DNA from: an uncultured bacterium
Lineage (GTDB): Bacteria; Cyanobacteriota; Vampirovibrionia; Gastranaerophilales; Gastranaerophilaceae
Reading direction: 5' to 3'
Length of the DNA: 34,273 nucleotides
Assembly (NCBI GenBank): GCA_902796825.1
Contig: CADBQQ010000024.1
Location: 1 to 34,273, forward strand
Shown: one piece after another, positions 16,191 through 26,400 of the stretch
How the letters are laid out: each line of letters starts with the position of its first letter
Position numbering within the stretch: position 1 is the first letter of the stretch
Program-made: the position numbers and the translations under genes
The notes under the pieces: model-generated
Told to the model about the DNA's origin: nothing
Databases searched by the model: none
The model's input: the letters and a program-made list of their open reading frames with translations, nothing else

Positions 16191-16198
16191 ATACATAT

Positions 16199-16423
16199 AT
16201 GTTTGAAAAAGAATTTTTACTTAATAAGCTTGCAGAAAATATAAGGGTCGAAAGAGCCAGAAAACACATGTCGCAGGAGCTTCTTGCCGAAAAATCGGAC
16301 ATTACTCCACAGCATCTTTATAGAATTGAGAATGCAAAGGTATGCCCTACAATATTAGTCGTTGCAAATATTGCACAGGCCTTGAATGTTAATTTAGATA
16401 CTCTTTTTCATATTGAACAATAA
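16199..16423 (+). CDS. Small XRE-family helix-turn-helix transcriptional regulator
   Basis: A 74-residue protein that is essentially one Cro/CI-type HTH domain. Helix 1 is LAENIRVERARKHMS, the HTH core is QELLAEKSDITPQHLYRIENAKVCPTILVVANIAQAL, and it ends LNVNLDTLF. It has no sensor domain, so it resembles small autoregulators of the SinR/HipB size class. The start is set by a TATAAA eight bases upstream. It is divergent from nifU-nifS and shares their 146-base upstream region, so it may control them, but no Cys cluster ligands like those of IscR are present. Its TAA is immediately followed by the dnaE stop on the other strand. Confidence 0.88.
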   Translation: MFEKEFLLNKLAENIRVERARKHMSQELLAEKSDITPQHLYRIENAKVCPTILVVANIAQALNVNLDTLFHIEQ

Positions 16424-19400
16424 CTACCACTTTTTATCCATTGATTTTACTGTAATGGCAAGACGATCGCCAAAACCTTTGTTCAATGAATTAACAAGAT
16501 CATTTGAAGAATTTACCCAAAATATTGATGATGTTAAAATTTTTACATCTCCTGTTAAATCTGCCATTTTCATCATAACAGGATCTGAGCCGGAATGAGC
16601 GCAGAGCATTTGTTTCATTATCATTAATTCTTCAAATTTAAAATCGTCTTTTAATTCAATAGTGAAAATATTAGTATTATCGACAGGTTTTACCGTATCA
16701 ATCAATATTATCGGAGGTTCATCGTCACTTCTGCGGCTGACTTTACCCGATACTATTATTCTTTGTTCGCTTTGGAGTAAATCTCCATACTCTGCTATTT
16801 TTGAATTAAATGCAAGTGTATCGATTTTTCCCGTTAAGTCCTCTATAGTGACAAACCGTATAAATTTAGTCGGATCATTTTTTGTAGGGATTTGGCGTGC
16901 AGCCGTAACAAGTCCGCAAATAGTTACAACTTTATCGTTTGCTATTGCGGCAATTTGGGAAATCTTGTGGGTCATTAAGAACGGTAATTTATCCCGAATT
17001 GTCGATAACGGATGGCTTGTTACGTAAAAGCCTAAGAATTCTTTTTCTAATATTTGAAGCTGACGTGCATCGTATTCTTCGTCACTTCCTGCAAGATGGA
17101 ATTTTGCATCATTTATTGACGCGCTGTCTCCCAGCATATCGAATAAGCTTGCTTGACCGGATTCTTTTTCTTTTGCTTCTTTGGAGGCGGTGGATGTAAT
17201 GTATTCAATATTGTCCCACAATTGTTTACGGCTTTTTTCTATTGAAGAAAATGCACCTGATTTAATAAGCCCTTCAAGAGTTTTTTTATTTGAACATTTA
17301 ACATCAAGTCTTTTTATATAATCATAAATTGACTTATATTCGCCATTTGCGTCACGTTCTTTTATAATTTCTTCAATAACTCCTTCGCCAACCTGTTTGA
17401 TTGAAGCAAGACCAAATCGAATGTTTTGACCGTCAGGAGTGTATTCAAGATAAGATTTGTTGATATCAGGAGGTAAAACTTTTATACCGTATTTTAAAGC
17501 TTCTTCGATATAAGCCTGCGTTTTTTCCTGATCTCCCGGAACACTTGAAAGTAGAGCTGAAAGATATTCAACAGGATAATGGCATTTCAAATATGCCGTC
17601 TGATAAGCAACAAAAGCATAAGCAGATGAGTGCGCGCGGTTAAAACAGTATGCTGCAAAGTTTTGAATTTGTTCAAATAATTTTTTAGCATCCTGCTCAC
17701 TCATACCGTATTTTGCGGCACCTTTTACAAGTTTACCTTCTTGAGCCGCCATTGCAGCAGGGTCTTTGTGTCCCATCATACGGCGTACTTTATCGGCTTC
17801 TCCAAGAGAATAATCTGCCATAACCTGAAAAATCTGCATGATTTGCTCTTGATAAACCATTGTTCCGTATGTATCTTTTAATACAGGTTCCAAACGCGGA
17901 TGAGGATATGTTATTTTTTGACGTCCGTGTTTTCTTTCTACGAAATCATCAACCATCCCTGAACCAAGAGGTCCCGGACGGAACAGTGCAACTAAAGCCC
18001 CTAAATCTTCAAAAACGTCAGGCTGAAGTTTTTTGACCAGATTTGTCATCCCTTGTGATTCCAGCTGGAATACTCCGACGGTTTCACCTCGTATTAACAT
18101 ATCAAAAGTAGGCTTGTCATCAAGCGGAATATGGTTGATATCAATATCAATCCCCTGACATTTTTTGACAAGTTTAACGGTTTTAGAAATCATAGTAAGG
18201 TTACGAAGCCCTAAAAAGTCCATTTTTAAAAGCTTCATTTTTTCTAGGATTTCTCTATGATATTGGGTGACAACAATACCGTCTTTTCCATATTGTACAG
18301 GAACAATTTCATCAAGAGGCTTATATGATATTATGACACCGGCTGCGTGCATACCTGTTGCGTTTTTTAAGCCCTCAACGTGCAAAGCCGTATCTACAAG
18401 CCGTTTAACTTCAGGATCTTCGTCATACAATTTTTTAAGTTCCATTCCGTCTTGCAAAGCATCTGAAATCTTTGCTCCCGGATCTCCTGAAATCAAATCA
18501 GAAAGCTGTTTACTTCTTGCATACGGTATATCAAATACACGTGCAACGCTTTTCATTGCATTTCTTGCGGCAAGAGTGTTAAATGTTATAATCTGGCAAA
18601 CTTTATCGGCACCATATTTTTGAACAACATAATCAATAACTTCACCGCGTCTGTCAATACAAAAGTCCGTATCAATATCGGGCATACTGAAACGCTCAGG
18701 GTTCAAAAATCTTTCAAACAACAAATTGTTTGCAATAGGGTCTAAATCTGTAATATCAAGGCAATAAGCAACTAATGAACCTGCCGCCGAACCTCTGCCC
18801 GGTCCTACGGGAATTCCGTTTTCTTTTGCAAATCTGATAAAATCCCACGTAATAAGAAAATACGCAGAAAATCCCATTTTTTGGATAACCCCGAGTTCGT
18901 ATTTCGCGCGTTCTCTAAGTTCGGGGGTAATCTGTTCTTCTGAATATTTCTTTTTCATACCTTTTTGAACTAAAGCTTCAAGGTAAGTATCTGTAGTGTA
19001 ACCGTCAGGAACAGGAAAATCCGGTAAAGGTGCTTTCCATTCAACTGTAATATGACATTTATTACAAATATCGACGGTATTTTTTATGCATCCGTTAAAT
19101 GTTTCAGAATCCATCCAGCGAAAAGCATCACGTAATTCATCTACCGTTTTAACGTAAAATTCATTATTCGGGAAGTGAAATCTGTCTGTTTCGGATTTTA
19201 ATGATTTTGTTTGCATGCACAATAACGTATCATGCCAGTCCGCATCTTCTTTTTTAAGATAATGCGAGTCGTTTGTAATAATCATTTTTATTCCGAGTTC
19301 TTTTGCAATACGCATTAACTCAGGATTAGTTCTTTTTTGCTCATCAAGTCCGTGATCTTGAAGTTCTATATAATAATCTTCGCCAAATAAATCTTGATAT

Positions 19401-19939
19401 TTTTTAGCAACAGCTTTTGCTCCCTCATAGTCACTTTTTTGTAAAAGCTGTAAAACTTCGCCACCTAAACACGCACTGCAACAGATTAAACCGTCGTGAT
19501 ATTTCTCTAATAATTCAAAATTTATACGAGGCTTTACATAAAAACCATCTATATGTGAAAGAGAAGATAATTTTACGAGATTTTTGTAACCATTGTTATT
19601 TTTTACGAGTAAAACAAGGTGATATCTCGGGTTATGTGAGGCATTTCTTTCTTTAATATCTCCATCATGAACATAAAATTCTTCTCCTATAATGGGGTTA
19701 AAAAGATTAGGTTTGTATGTAGGATCTTCTTCCGCTTTAGCTCTTTCGGAAGCATTGATTTTGTCAGCTTCGATGTACAAATCCATTGCGCCGTACATAA
19801 CACCGTGATCTGTAATTGCGACCCCCGGCATGTTGTGTTCTTTGCAAAATTTACACAAATCTCCTATTCTTATTGCTCCGTCTAACAGAGAGTATTCCGT
19901 GTGTAAATGGAGCGGTACATACTGAATTTCATCTGCCAT
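16424..19939 (-). CDS. dnaE: DNA polymerase III alpha subunit (DnaE)
   Basis: A 1171-residue replicative polymerase of the DnaE1 type. The N-terminal PHP domain (1-~230) keeps HLHTEYSLLDG, ITDHGVM and TNDSHYL. The palm shows GPGRGSAAGS (379-388) and the catalytic aspartates in PDIDTDF (420-426). Further on are the fingers, with YCFNRAHSSAYAFVAYQTAYLK, and the tandem HhH and OB-fold region (VVTICGLVTAARQIPTK). No 3'-5' exonuclease insert of the PolC kind is present. There is no Shine-Dalgarno sequence; an extended -10 (TGATAAACT) ends nine bases before the ATG. Its stop touches the XRE gene stop with no gap and no terminator. Confidence 0.97.
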   Translation of the reverse strand: MADEIQYVPLHLHTEYSLLDGAIRIGDLCKFCKEHNMPGVAITDHGVMYGAMDLYIEADKINASERAKAEEDPTYKPNLFNPIIGEEFYVHDGDIKERNASHNPRYHLVLLVKNNNGYKNLVKLSSLSHIDGFYVKPRINFELLEKYHDGLICCSACLGGEVLQLLQKSDYEGAKAVAKKYQDLFGEDYYIELQDHGLDEQKRTNPELMRIAKELGIKMIITNDSHYLKKEDADWHDTLLCMQTKSLKSETDRFHFPNNEFYVKTVDELRDAFRWMDSETFNGCIKNTVDICNKCHITVEWKAPLPDFPVPDGYTTDTYLEALVQKGMKKKYSEEQITPELRERAKYELGVIQKMGFSAYFLITWDFIRFAKENGIPVGPGRGSAAGSLVAYCLDITDLDPIANNLLFERFLNPERFSMPDIDTDFCIDRRGEVIDYVVQKYGADKVCQIITFNTLAARNAMKSVARVFDIPYARSKQLSDLISGDPGAKISDALQDGMELKKLYDEDPEVKRLVDTALHVEGLKNATGMHAAGVIISYKPLDEIVPVQYGKDGIVVTQYHREILEKMKLLKMDFLGLRNLTMISKTVKLVKKCQGIDIDINHIPLDDKPTFDMLIRGETVGVFQLESQGMTNLVKKLQPDVFEDLGALVALFRPGPLGSGMVDDFVERKHGRQKITYPHPRLEPVLKDTYGTMVYQEQIMQIFQVMADYSLGEADKVRRMMGHKDPAAMAAQEGKLVKGAAKYGMSEQDAKKLFEQIQNFAAYCFNRAHSSAYAFVAYQTAYLKCHYPVEYLSALLSSVPGDQEKTQAYIEEALKYGIKVLPPDINKSYLEYTPDGQNIRFGLASIKQVGEGVIEEIIKERDANGEYKSIYDYIKRLDVKCSNKKTLEGLIKSGAFSSIEKSRKQLWDNIEYITSTASKEAKEKESGQASLFDMLGDSASINDAKFHLAGSDEEYDARQLQILEKEFLGFYVTSHPLSTIRDKLPFLMTHKISQIAAIANDKVVTICGLVTAARQIPTKNDPTKFIRFVTIEDLTGKIDTLAFNSKIAEYGDLLQSEQRIIVSGKVSRRSDDEPPIILIDTVKPVDNTNIFTIELKDDFKFEELMIMKQMLCAHSGSDPVMMKMADLTGDVKILTSSIFWVNSSNDLVNSLNKGFGDRLAITVKSMDKKW

Positions 19940-19948
19940 GATAGTTCA

Positions 19949-19957
19949 AGTTTATCA
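19949..19957 (-). promoter_or_regulatory. Extended -10 of dnaE
   Basis: TGATAAACT on the minus strand (19957-19949) fits TG-N-TAAACT. The dnaE ATG at 19939 follows nine bases later without a ribosome-binding site, which predicts a leader of only ~3 bases. Confidence 0.4.
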
Positions 19958-20044
19958 TGCAAAAAATGCGAAAAAATAAAATATTAAAAAAAATAAACTT
20001 TTAAAAAGTACTTGAAAAAAAAAAATTAGCATGTATGCTAAATA

Positions 20045-20050
20045 TATAAT
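20045..20050 (+). promoter_or_regulatory. -10 element of tRNA-Gly
   Basis: A perfect TATAAT ends nine bases before the mature 5' end at 20060. No convincing -35 lies at the right distance; the best, TTGAAA at 20012, is too far. Confidence 0.5.
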
Positions 20051-20059
20051 CGCAAATAA

Positions 20060-20134
20060 GCGGGGGTAATTCAGTGGTAGAATGCCTCCTTGCCAAGGAG
20101 GATGTCGCGAGTTCGAGCCTCGTCTCCCGCTCCA
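20060..20134 (+). tRNA. tRNA-Gly (anticodon GCC)
   Basis: 75 bases form a complete cloverleaf. The acceptor stem is GCGGGGG/CTCCCGC with one G-T pair, the anticodon stem-loop is CCTCC-TTGCCAA-GGAGG with anticodon GCC, and the T arm is GCGAG-TTCGAGC-CTCGT. The discriminator base is T and the CCA is encoded at 20132-20134. It reads GGC/GGU codons. Confidence 0.97.
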
Positions 20135-20170
20135 TAAAAGACAAGAGTTGTTCAAGTTCTTGTCTTTTAT
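20135..20170 (+). terminator. Terminator after tRNA-Gly
   Basis: The stem TAAAAGACAAGA/TCTTGTCTTTTA has an 11-base loop and TTTTATT at its end. It begins directly after the CCA. Confidence 0.8.
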
Positions 20171-20189
20171 TGTATATGAACGAGGTAAA

Positions 20190-20864
20190 ATGTCTGGTTT
20201 GAAATCAAAAATACATCCGTTTTTTATGCAGGTAATTACAATTATTGTTATAATCGCAATTGCTGTTATTATTTATTCTCCATTCAATAAAGCCATTACT
20301 GCTATTGAAAATCAAGATTATGGAAAAGCAATAAAAATAACTTCCATCGGTGCGGAGATTTATCCTTATCCAAAATGGTATTCTATAAGAGGTTATGCCA
20401 AATTCCAATTAGGTGATTATCAAGGCGCTATAAAGGATTACGATAAGGCATTTTCTCTTGAAACGGATGATTATAAAATTATAAATTTTGATAATAAAAT
20501 TTATGTAAAATATTATTTGAAAGATTATGCAGGTGCTTTGCAAGATTTTGATTATGAAATAGAAAACGCGAAAGATGATTTTGTTAGGGATTCTTTTTTA
20601 TGGGATAAAGCTCAATTTTTATTCAATCTGGCAAGATATAACGAAGCGTTGCAGATATATAACAAATTGCTGTTGAAATCTGATGAGGACAAAATATACC
20701 TATTAAAAACTCGTTTATTTTTTGAACGGGCTCAAGTATATGAAAAATTAGGTTTATACGAACTCGCTAAGCAAGATATTGAAAATTCTCGGAATTCAGA
20801 TATAGGTGAATCTTTTGAAAATCCAATCCCTGCTCCTGCACTTTTACTGGATAATGAGATTTAA
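20190..20864 (+). CDS. TPR-repeat membrane protein
   Basis: A 224-residue protein with a short basic N-terminus, one transmembrane helix at about residues 14-31 (VITIIVIIAIAVIIY), and then five tetratricopeptide-like repeats. Examples are WYSIRGYAKFQLGDYQGAIKDYDKAF, YYLKDYAGALQDFDYEI and FNLARYNEALQIYNKLL. TPR arrays mediate protein-protein contacts; the partner is unknown. The frame stays open back into the tRNA, but ATG 20190 with GAGGT at 20182-20186 is the sensible start. Only 19 bases separate it from the tRNA terminator, so transcription probably comes by read-through from the tRNA promoter. It converges on AsmA3 with a 5-base gap. Confidence 0.85.
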   Translation: MSGLKSKIHPFFMQVITIIVIIAIAVIIYSPFNKAITAIENQDYGKAIKITSIGAEIYPYPKWYSIRGYAKFQLGDYQGAIKDYDKAFSLETDDYKIINFDNKIYVKYYLKDYAGALQDFDYEIENAKDDFVRDSFLWDKAQFLFNLARYNEALQIYNKLLLKSDEDKIYLLKTRLFFERAQVYEKLGLYELAKQDIENSRNSDIGESFENPIPAPALLLDNEI

Positions 20865-20869
20865 TAACT

Positions 20870-23482
20870 TTATCGTAAATCTTTAAGTTCCACTTTAATT
20901 TTATTGTCGGAATTGAGATCTCCGCTTACATAAACTCTGAAAGTAGAAATGTCATCTGTAATTTTTGTTTTTATTGGGGGAATTTGTTTTATTTTGTCAT
21001 TGTATTGTTCCAGAGTATGTTCAGGTCTGAAAACTACACGATATATTAAATTTATAGGAATTTTCAGGATACGAATTTTTTTCGATGCTGTTTTATTATG
21101 TTTTCCCCATATAAAAAGATTTCCGTATTCTGTATCTATATCGTAATCTCCCTCTATAAACATTGAAAGATTATCGCTTTTTGAGTAGATTTTTACATTT
21201 TTTACAAACTCATTATCAAGTGCAAATCCGCCGTATAAATTTGAATAAAAAACATTCGGTTTTGAAAAATCTATGTTCGAAATTTTAGCTAGCGTAAATT
21301 TGAATTTCTTCTTTTTATCATTTTCTTTTTTATTTTTGGATTTAGAAATGATAAATTCAGTAGAACCAAGTTTTGGCAAAAATCCATCGTCAACCGCAAA
21401 AACAACATTTGCTTTTATGTCATTTAATTTATTTTTAGTTATGACATGCGCCGTTGCGTATGCTATACCTTGAATTTGATCTTTAAGCTTAAAAAATCTT
21501 GTTGCCGCTAAATTGGAATCAATGTCTGAAGCAAAAGCTTCGATATCGGAATTATGCTTTTTAACATCATAAGTACCTTTAGCACTCAACAATCCGCCGG
21601 CATAATTTGCTTTTGGCATAATAAATTTTACTATATGATTTTTAAGATTACCCTGAATTTCAACATTTGTAATATCAAATTGCCTGTGATAGATTTCATC
21701 AACTTTAAGACGTCCTTGTTTTATCTCAATGTTATAGTCTGAAGTGTTGCGTTGTTTATTTTTTAGATTTTCAAGCGGAATATCTTTCATTACACCTTTT
21801 TGAAGCACAAATTTTTTCAAATGTATGTCTATATCATGAATTAGTAGTCCGTTTTTAAAATTATTATCCGCATTGAAAGATGCACTTATTGGTGAATTAT
21901 AAAATGTCCCGTCAGAATTCATTACAAGGTTATTTTTTTCAACTTTTATTGATGTATTTTTGAGATACAAAAAGTCGGAATGATATATGTCGTATAAATT
22001 TATACCGCCTGATATTACTTTATTATTAAAATTATATTTTAAGTCTGCATCGAATGTTCCGTTATTTATATAGTTTTTAAGGAATGATTTTATTGTTGAT
22101 ATAGAAATTTTTCCAATGCTCTTAATTGAAGCGGAAGCAGGTTTATATTTCCCATTTTCTTTTTCAAATATTCCGTCCCCTGTAAAAATTTTCTGCCCAT
22201 CGATAGTGTAATCGAAGGATTTTAAATAAATTGTTTCACCGTTTTTATATGTATGAGCATTTAGTGTTCTTTGAGTATTAATATTTTCAAGATTGCCGTA
22301 GTTTGATATTAAATTACTGCCTTTAGGTATTACAAGAGTATAAAAAACATCAACGGCGCCATTATTAACTGTATATTTAACTTTTGGGTCTGTTATGCCT
22401 TTTATTGAAATTTCAGGAAAATATTTTTTTACAATTTTATTTGTAAATTTCGAATAAACATTTCCCTCAATGTGCAAATTTTTTGTTGCGAGTCCAGATA
22501 GGTGAAAATCTGTTTTTACCGGTTCAGAACCAAATGTTCCTTGAGTTTGTGCTGTAATTTCTCTATCTTTAAAATGAAAAATTGTACGAGGAAGATTTAC
22601 TGCTATTTTTCTTGTCCAAAAATCTGCGGATAGATTTTTGGCAACACATTCGCCGTTAAATCCTGCTTTAGTGTAATCAAGATTAATATCAAGAGTTCCG
22701 CCAAAGTTGCTGAAATTTTCTATAAAGTTTTTTTTGTTCGGATGTTTTAATTTATAAAAATATAAAAAACTACCTTCAAGTTCAGCTACTGAAAGATTTT
22801 TCCCGTATAAAGAAAGCTTGTTTTTATCTCCGGAAATAAACATTTTTGAAACACCAAGCTGTAAAGACAAATCTTCAAAAGAAAAATCTTTTTTATATAA
22901 TATTTTCCCATCTTGTCCTAATATTATCGGAGATTTTGTGTAAGGGGTAATTATTTTAGCATTAAGGGTAGTTTGTAATTGATGGTTTTGTTTTATTGTT
23001 TTAATATTTTCGGCATCAACTTTTGAATTGTTACCAAGATTTATGCTTAATTTATCTACGTTAATTGACGGGAAATATTTTATGTTAAAACCTTTTTTTT
23101 CGGATTTTTTCTGAGGTAAATTCTTTTTAATTTCTTCAACATCAGCAAAAATATAATCTGCATTAAGATTACCTTTATATATTGCAAAAAGATTTGAGTG
23201 ATACTTTAGGTTTTGAATATTTACGAGTTTTTCACGATTATTTATTACATAAATTTTCTCTACAAAAATATCAAAAGATAAATTTGGATGTGTTTTTAAT
23301 TTGAAATTTCTAACAATTGATGCATAACCAATCTTTTGGGTCAGAATATCAGAGTATTTTATTTGTGCTTCCTGCGAATTTAAAGTTTTAGGCAGAGTAT
23401 TCAAAAACGCAAAATATGAAGCTGTCAATATTATGGCACATAGAAAAATTATGCTTACTATAAATTTATTTAGAAATTTCAT
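20870..23482 (-). CDS. Large AsmA-like envelope protein 3
   Basis: An 870-residue protein with an N-terminal anchor (residues ~7-27, FIVSIIFLCAIILTASYFAFL), then an AsmA-type N-terminal region (LTQKIGYASIVRNFKLKTHPNLSFDIFVEKIYV) and a long beta-rich, Lys/Asn-rich body ending GDLNSDNKIKVELKDLR. It lacks the recognisable AsmA C-terminal SFKWL segment of its two paralogues and is the most diverged of the three. It is probably a periplasmic lipid-transfer or outer-membrane biogenesis factor by analogy with AsmA/YhdP. Its ATG lies inside the end of AsmA2 (17-base overlap) with a weak AGAAAGA, so it is probably translated by coupling. Confidence 0.75.
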   Translation of the reverse strand: MKFLNKFIVSIIFLCAIILTASYFAFLNTLPKTLNSQEAQIKYSDILTQKIGYASIVRNFKLKTHPNLSFDIFVEKIYVINNREKLVNIQNLKYHSNLFAIYKGNLNADYIFADVEEIKKNLPQKKSEKKGFNIKYFPSINVDKLSINLGNNSKVDAENIKTIKQNHQLQTTLNAKIITPYTKSPIILGQDGKILYKKDFSFEDLSLQLGVSKMFISGDKNKLSLYGKNLSVAELEGSFLYFYKLKHPNKKNFIENFSNFGGTLDINLDYTKAGFNGECVAKNLSADFWTRKIAVNLPRTIFHFKDREITAQTQGTFGSEPVKTDFHLSGLATKNLHIEGNVYSKFTNKIVKKYFPEISIKGITDPKVKYTVNNGAVDVFYTLVIPKGSNLISNYGNLENINTQRTLNAHTYKNGETIYLKSFDYTIDGQKIFTGDGIFEKENGKYKPASASIKSIGKISISTIKSFLKNYINNGTFDADLKYNFNNKVISGGINLYDIYHSDFLYLKNTSIKVEKNNLVMNSDGTFYNSPISASFNADNNFKNGLLIHDIDIHLKKFVLQKGVMKDIPLENLKNKQRNTSDYNIEIKQGRLKVDEIYHRQFDITNVEIQGNLKNHIVKFIMPKANYAGGLLSAKGTYDVKKHNSDIEAFASDIDSNLAATRFFKLKDQIQGIAYATAHVITKNKLNDIKANVVFAVDDGFLPKLGSTEFIISKSKNKKENDKKKKFKFTLAKISNIDFSKPNVFYSNLYGGFALDNEFVKNVKIYSKSDNLSMFIEGDYDIDTEYGNLFIWGKHNKTASKKIRILKIPINLIYRVVFRPEHTLEQYNDKIKQIPPIKTKITDDISTFRVYVSGDLNSDNKIKVELKDLR

Positions 23483-26400
23483 TTTTATCTTTCTTTATCG
23501 CATTTTTTAATCTGTTAAGAGGTCTTTTTGCTTCGGCTTCAGCTTTATTTTGAGCTTGAATAGCGGCTTTTTCCTGCGCTTGTTGTTCTCGCAATTGAAC
23601 AAGTTCTTCAACAGAGAGGTTTTCTTCTCCGGCTTCAGGTGTTGGCAGAGTATCAACAAATTCTTTTGCACTTTGTATCTCTGAATCAAGTGCAAGCCAC
23701 TTAAAGGATTTTATCATTTTCAAAGGCTTTCTAGTGTCACCGCGTAATTTTATTTGTATTTTTGTAGCATTTTCATCAGACTTTCCTTCACCAAGTTCAG
23801 GAATTGCAGACATTTCTTCTTCGGAAACTTCTTCGCAGAACAGAGCAAACATTTTTACTGCAACAATATTTAATCCCGGAGTCTTTTTCACGATATTAAT
23901 CGGGTTTATATTAGCTAATGGCCCTAACTTATCTGAAAAAGCAGAAGCCAGTTTTATTCTTACTTTCATATCTGCGCTGTTATCAAGAAGCCCTGCTTTA
24001 CCGATAATAAACATTGACATTACATTACCCTGTGACTTTACAGGAGAAATGTTTACAAAACCGTTTTCAAAAGTTAAATGTCCGAAAAGTGAATTATATC
24101 TTGAAGTGTCAAAAGTTACAAGATTTGTAATGACAGAGCCGATTGTTGAGGAGAAAAACGCATTTTCTCTAATATTTTCTGCCATCAGGAAGTTCTCGAT
24201 TTTGCCAAATGGACCTAACTGACCGTTTACAACATTAAAATCAATAAATCCTTTTAAACTTTTCAATTGATTTGTTATATCCGTACCTTCAAAGACTATA
24301 TCTGCAATGAAGTTTGCTGTACCGGACAGCATATCTTTCATATTCATAACATCAAGCAAGACTTTTTCTATATCAAAGTTTTGTCCGGAAACTTTTGCTC
24401 TGACTTTAGAATCAAGAATATGATATGATACGTCTCCAAAAACTTCCCCTCCAAAAGGTTTTGTTTTTAATTTATCCAGATAAACCGTACTCTTATTCAT
24501 TCTCAGTTTACTTGAGGTGTTATTGATTTGAAGATTATCCATTACAATTTTATTCAGTCTTAATGAACCGTCTTTGATTTTTACAGGGTTGTCAGGTCTT
24601 ACGCCATTATCATTACGAACCTCTTTAGCTGAACCCGGAAACGCTTTCTCCCCAGCCTGCGGAACTTTCAATATCTTATTTACATCAATGTATCTTGAAA
24701 AGATTTTTACATTATTAAAATCAAGATTAAATATTTTATCCCAGTCAGAAATTGCAATTATACTGATATCATTCCCATTAGCATTAATTCGGTGCGCTCT
24801 TGATGTAACTTGTTTTGAGCCCATATCAATGATAACTCTGTCCATTGTAGTAAGAAGTTCCGGGAAAGATAATTTTTTAAGGTCAATTTTTCCGGTAATC
24901 TTAAGATTTTCAGGTTTGCCAAAAATATGTAAATTACCCCCCATAGTAAATCTTGATTTCTTCAAAATATGAACAGAACCGCTCATCTCATTAGGGAATA
25001 CAATTTTGATAAGACTTACAAAAGGTTGTGAATTTAAATTTGAAATAATACCGCGAACTTTTATAATTTCTTTTGCCCCTCTTGTATTCGCTGCCAAATT
25101 GTCACTAAGAGCTTTTCCTAATGTTCTTGTGAATAATCCTGTATTCGAAATTTTTAAAGTATTTTTATTTTTATCAATTACAAACTGTGCAATTGTCTGC
25201 TTTCCTCTGAAATCATCCATATTAACCGGGGTTATGTAATTTTGTGGGTCAGAAGCGCCTTGCGCAATTGCTTTAAGTTTATTGCCGTTTATGAAACATT
25301 TTGCTCTGAAAGGTAAAAAACCTTTTATATCAAAATAAGGTACAGCTGTTTGTAATAAAACATCTCCCAAATCTGAAGCAGAAAATTTACCGTTTGCAGT
25401 AAATACTGCGTTCATCTTTGAAAAGGCTTCCGTTATTCCGCCGGAAATATTTATTATAGAATTTTTGTTGAATGAAACATTTGACGGATGAATTGTTATT
25501 TTGTCATTGTCTAAATCGATTTTCAATTCTTCATTTTTAATAACGGAATGCCGTTTTGGGAATTTTGCATTAAATCCGGTATTATTTAACCGCCCGTGTA
25601 GTTCTCCTGAATAATTTGCAAAGCCTAAGCGCATACTTTTATTCGTAATAACAAATTCTCCTGCTCTATCGCGAAAATCAAGGTTTTCTATATTTGATTT
25701 TAAGATAGCCATAAGATTATCAATTTTACCGTTTATTTTTGTATCAACGGTAAGAAATCCTGAATTTAAGCTGTATTTGTTTTTAATATCGCGCGGAGCA
25801 AAAGCATTGTATAGTCCTGTTAATGGTATTTTACCCCCTTTTATATATAAATTTGCGATTGAATCAGAGTCAATTCTGCCGGAAATACTTAAAGGACGAT
25901 TATTTACAGACAGGCTTGTATTTTTTATCATCAACTCATTCCCATCAAGATATAAATCTGCATTTATCCTGTCAAAGAGTATATTTTTGCCCGAGTTTGT
26001 AATATTACCGTTTTTTACAAAGATTTTACCTTCAGAAACCATAGATTTATAGTTTGTTCTAATATTTGCATCAGCCAGTAAATAACCGCTTGCCGTCATA
26101 TTTTTTATGTCGTTTTGAATATTAACCGAGTCTAAATATGCCTGAGCAATTTTTAAAATGTTATCAAGATAAACTTGATTAGAATTCATAGTTAAATCAA
26201 GAAATGGTTTTCTGCCGTAATTAATTTTACTTAGAATATTTATGTATTCTTTATCAGTTACAAAAAGGTTGGTATCAATTTCCGAATAATATTTTCGGGA
26301 TTTTAATCTGAAATGTGATTCAGGAAGCTGTAAATCCGAAATTTTTAAAGTAATATTATCTATATTTGCAAAACCGTAAAGTTTAATTTTTTTTGATTTT

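Noticed and set aside
20082-20189. Longer version of the TPR protein starting inside tRNA-Gly
   Set aside because: The extra codons would overlap the tRNA and its terminator; ATG 20190 with GAGGT upstream is a better start.
23734-24222. 162-codon plus-strand frame inside AsmA2
   Set aside because: Antisense shadow of a long, well-supported AsmA-like gene.
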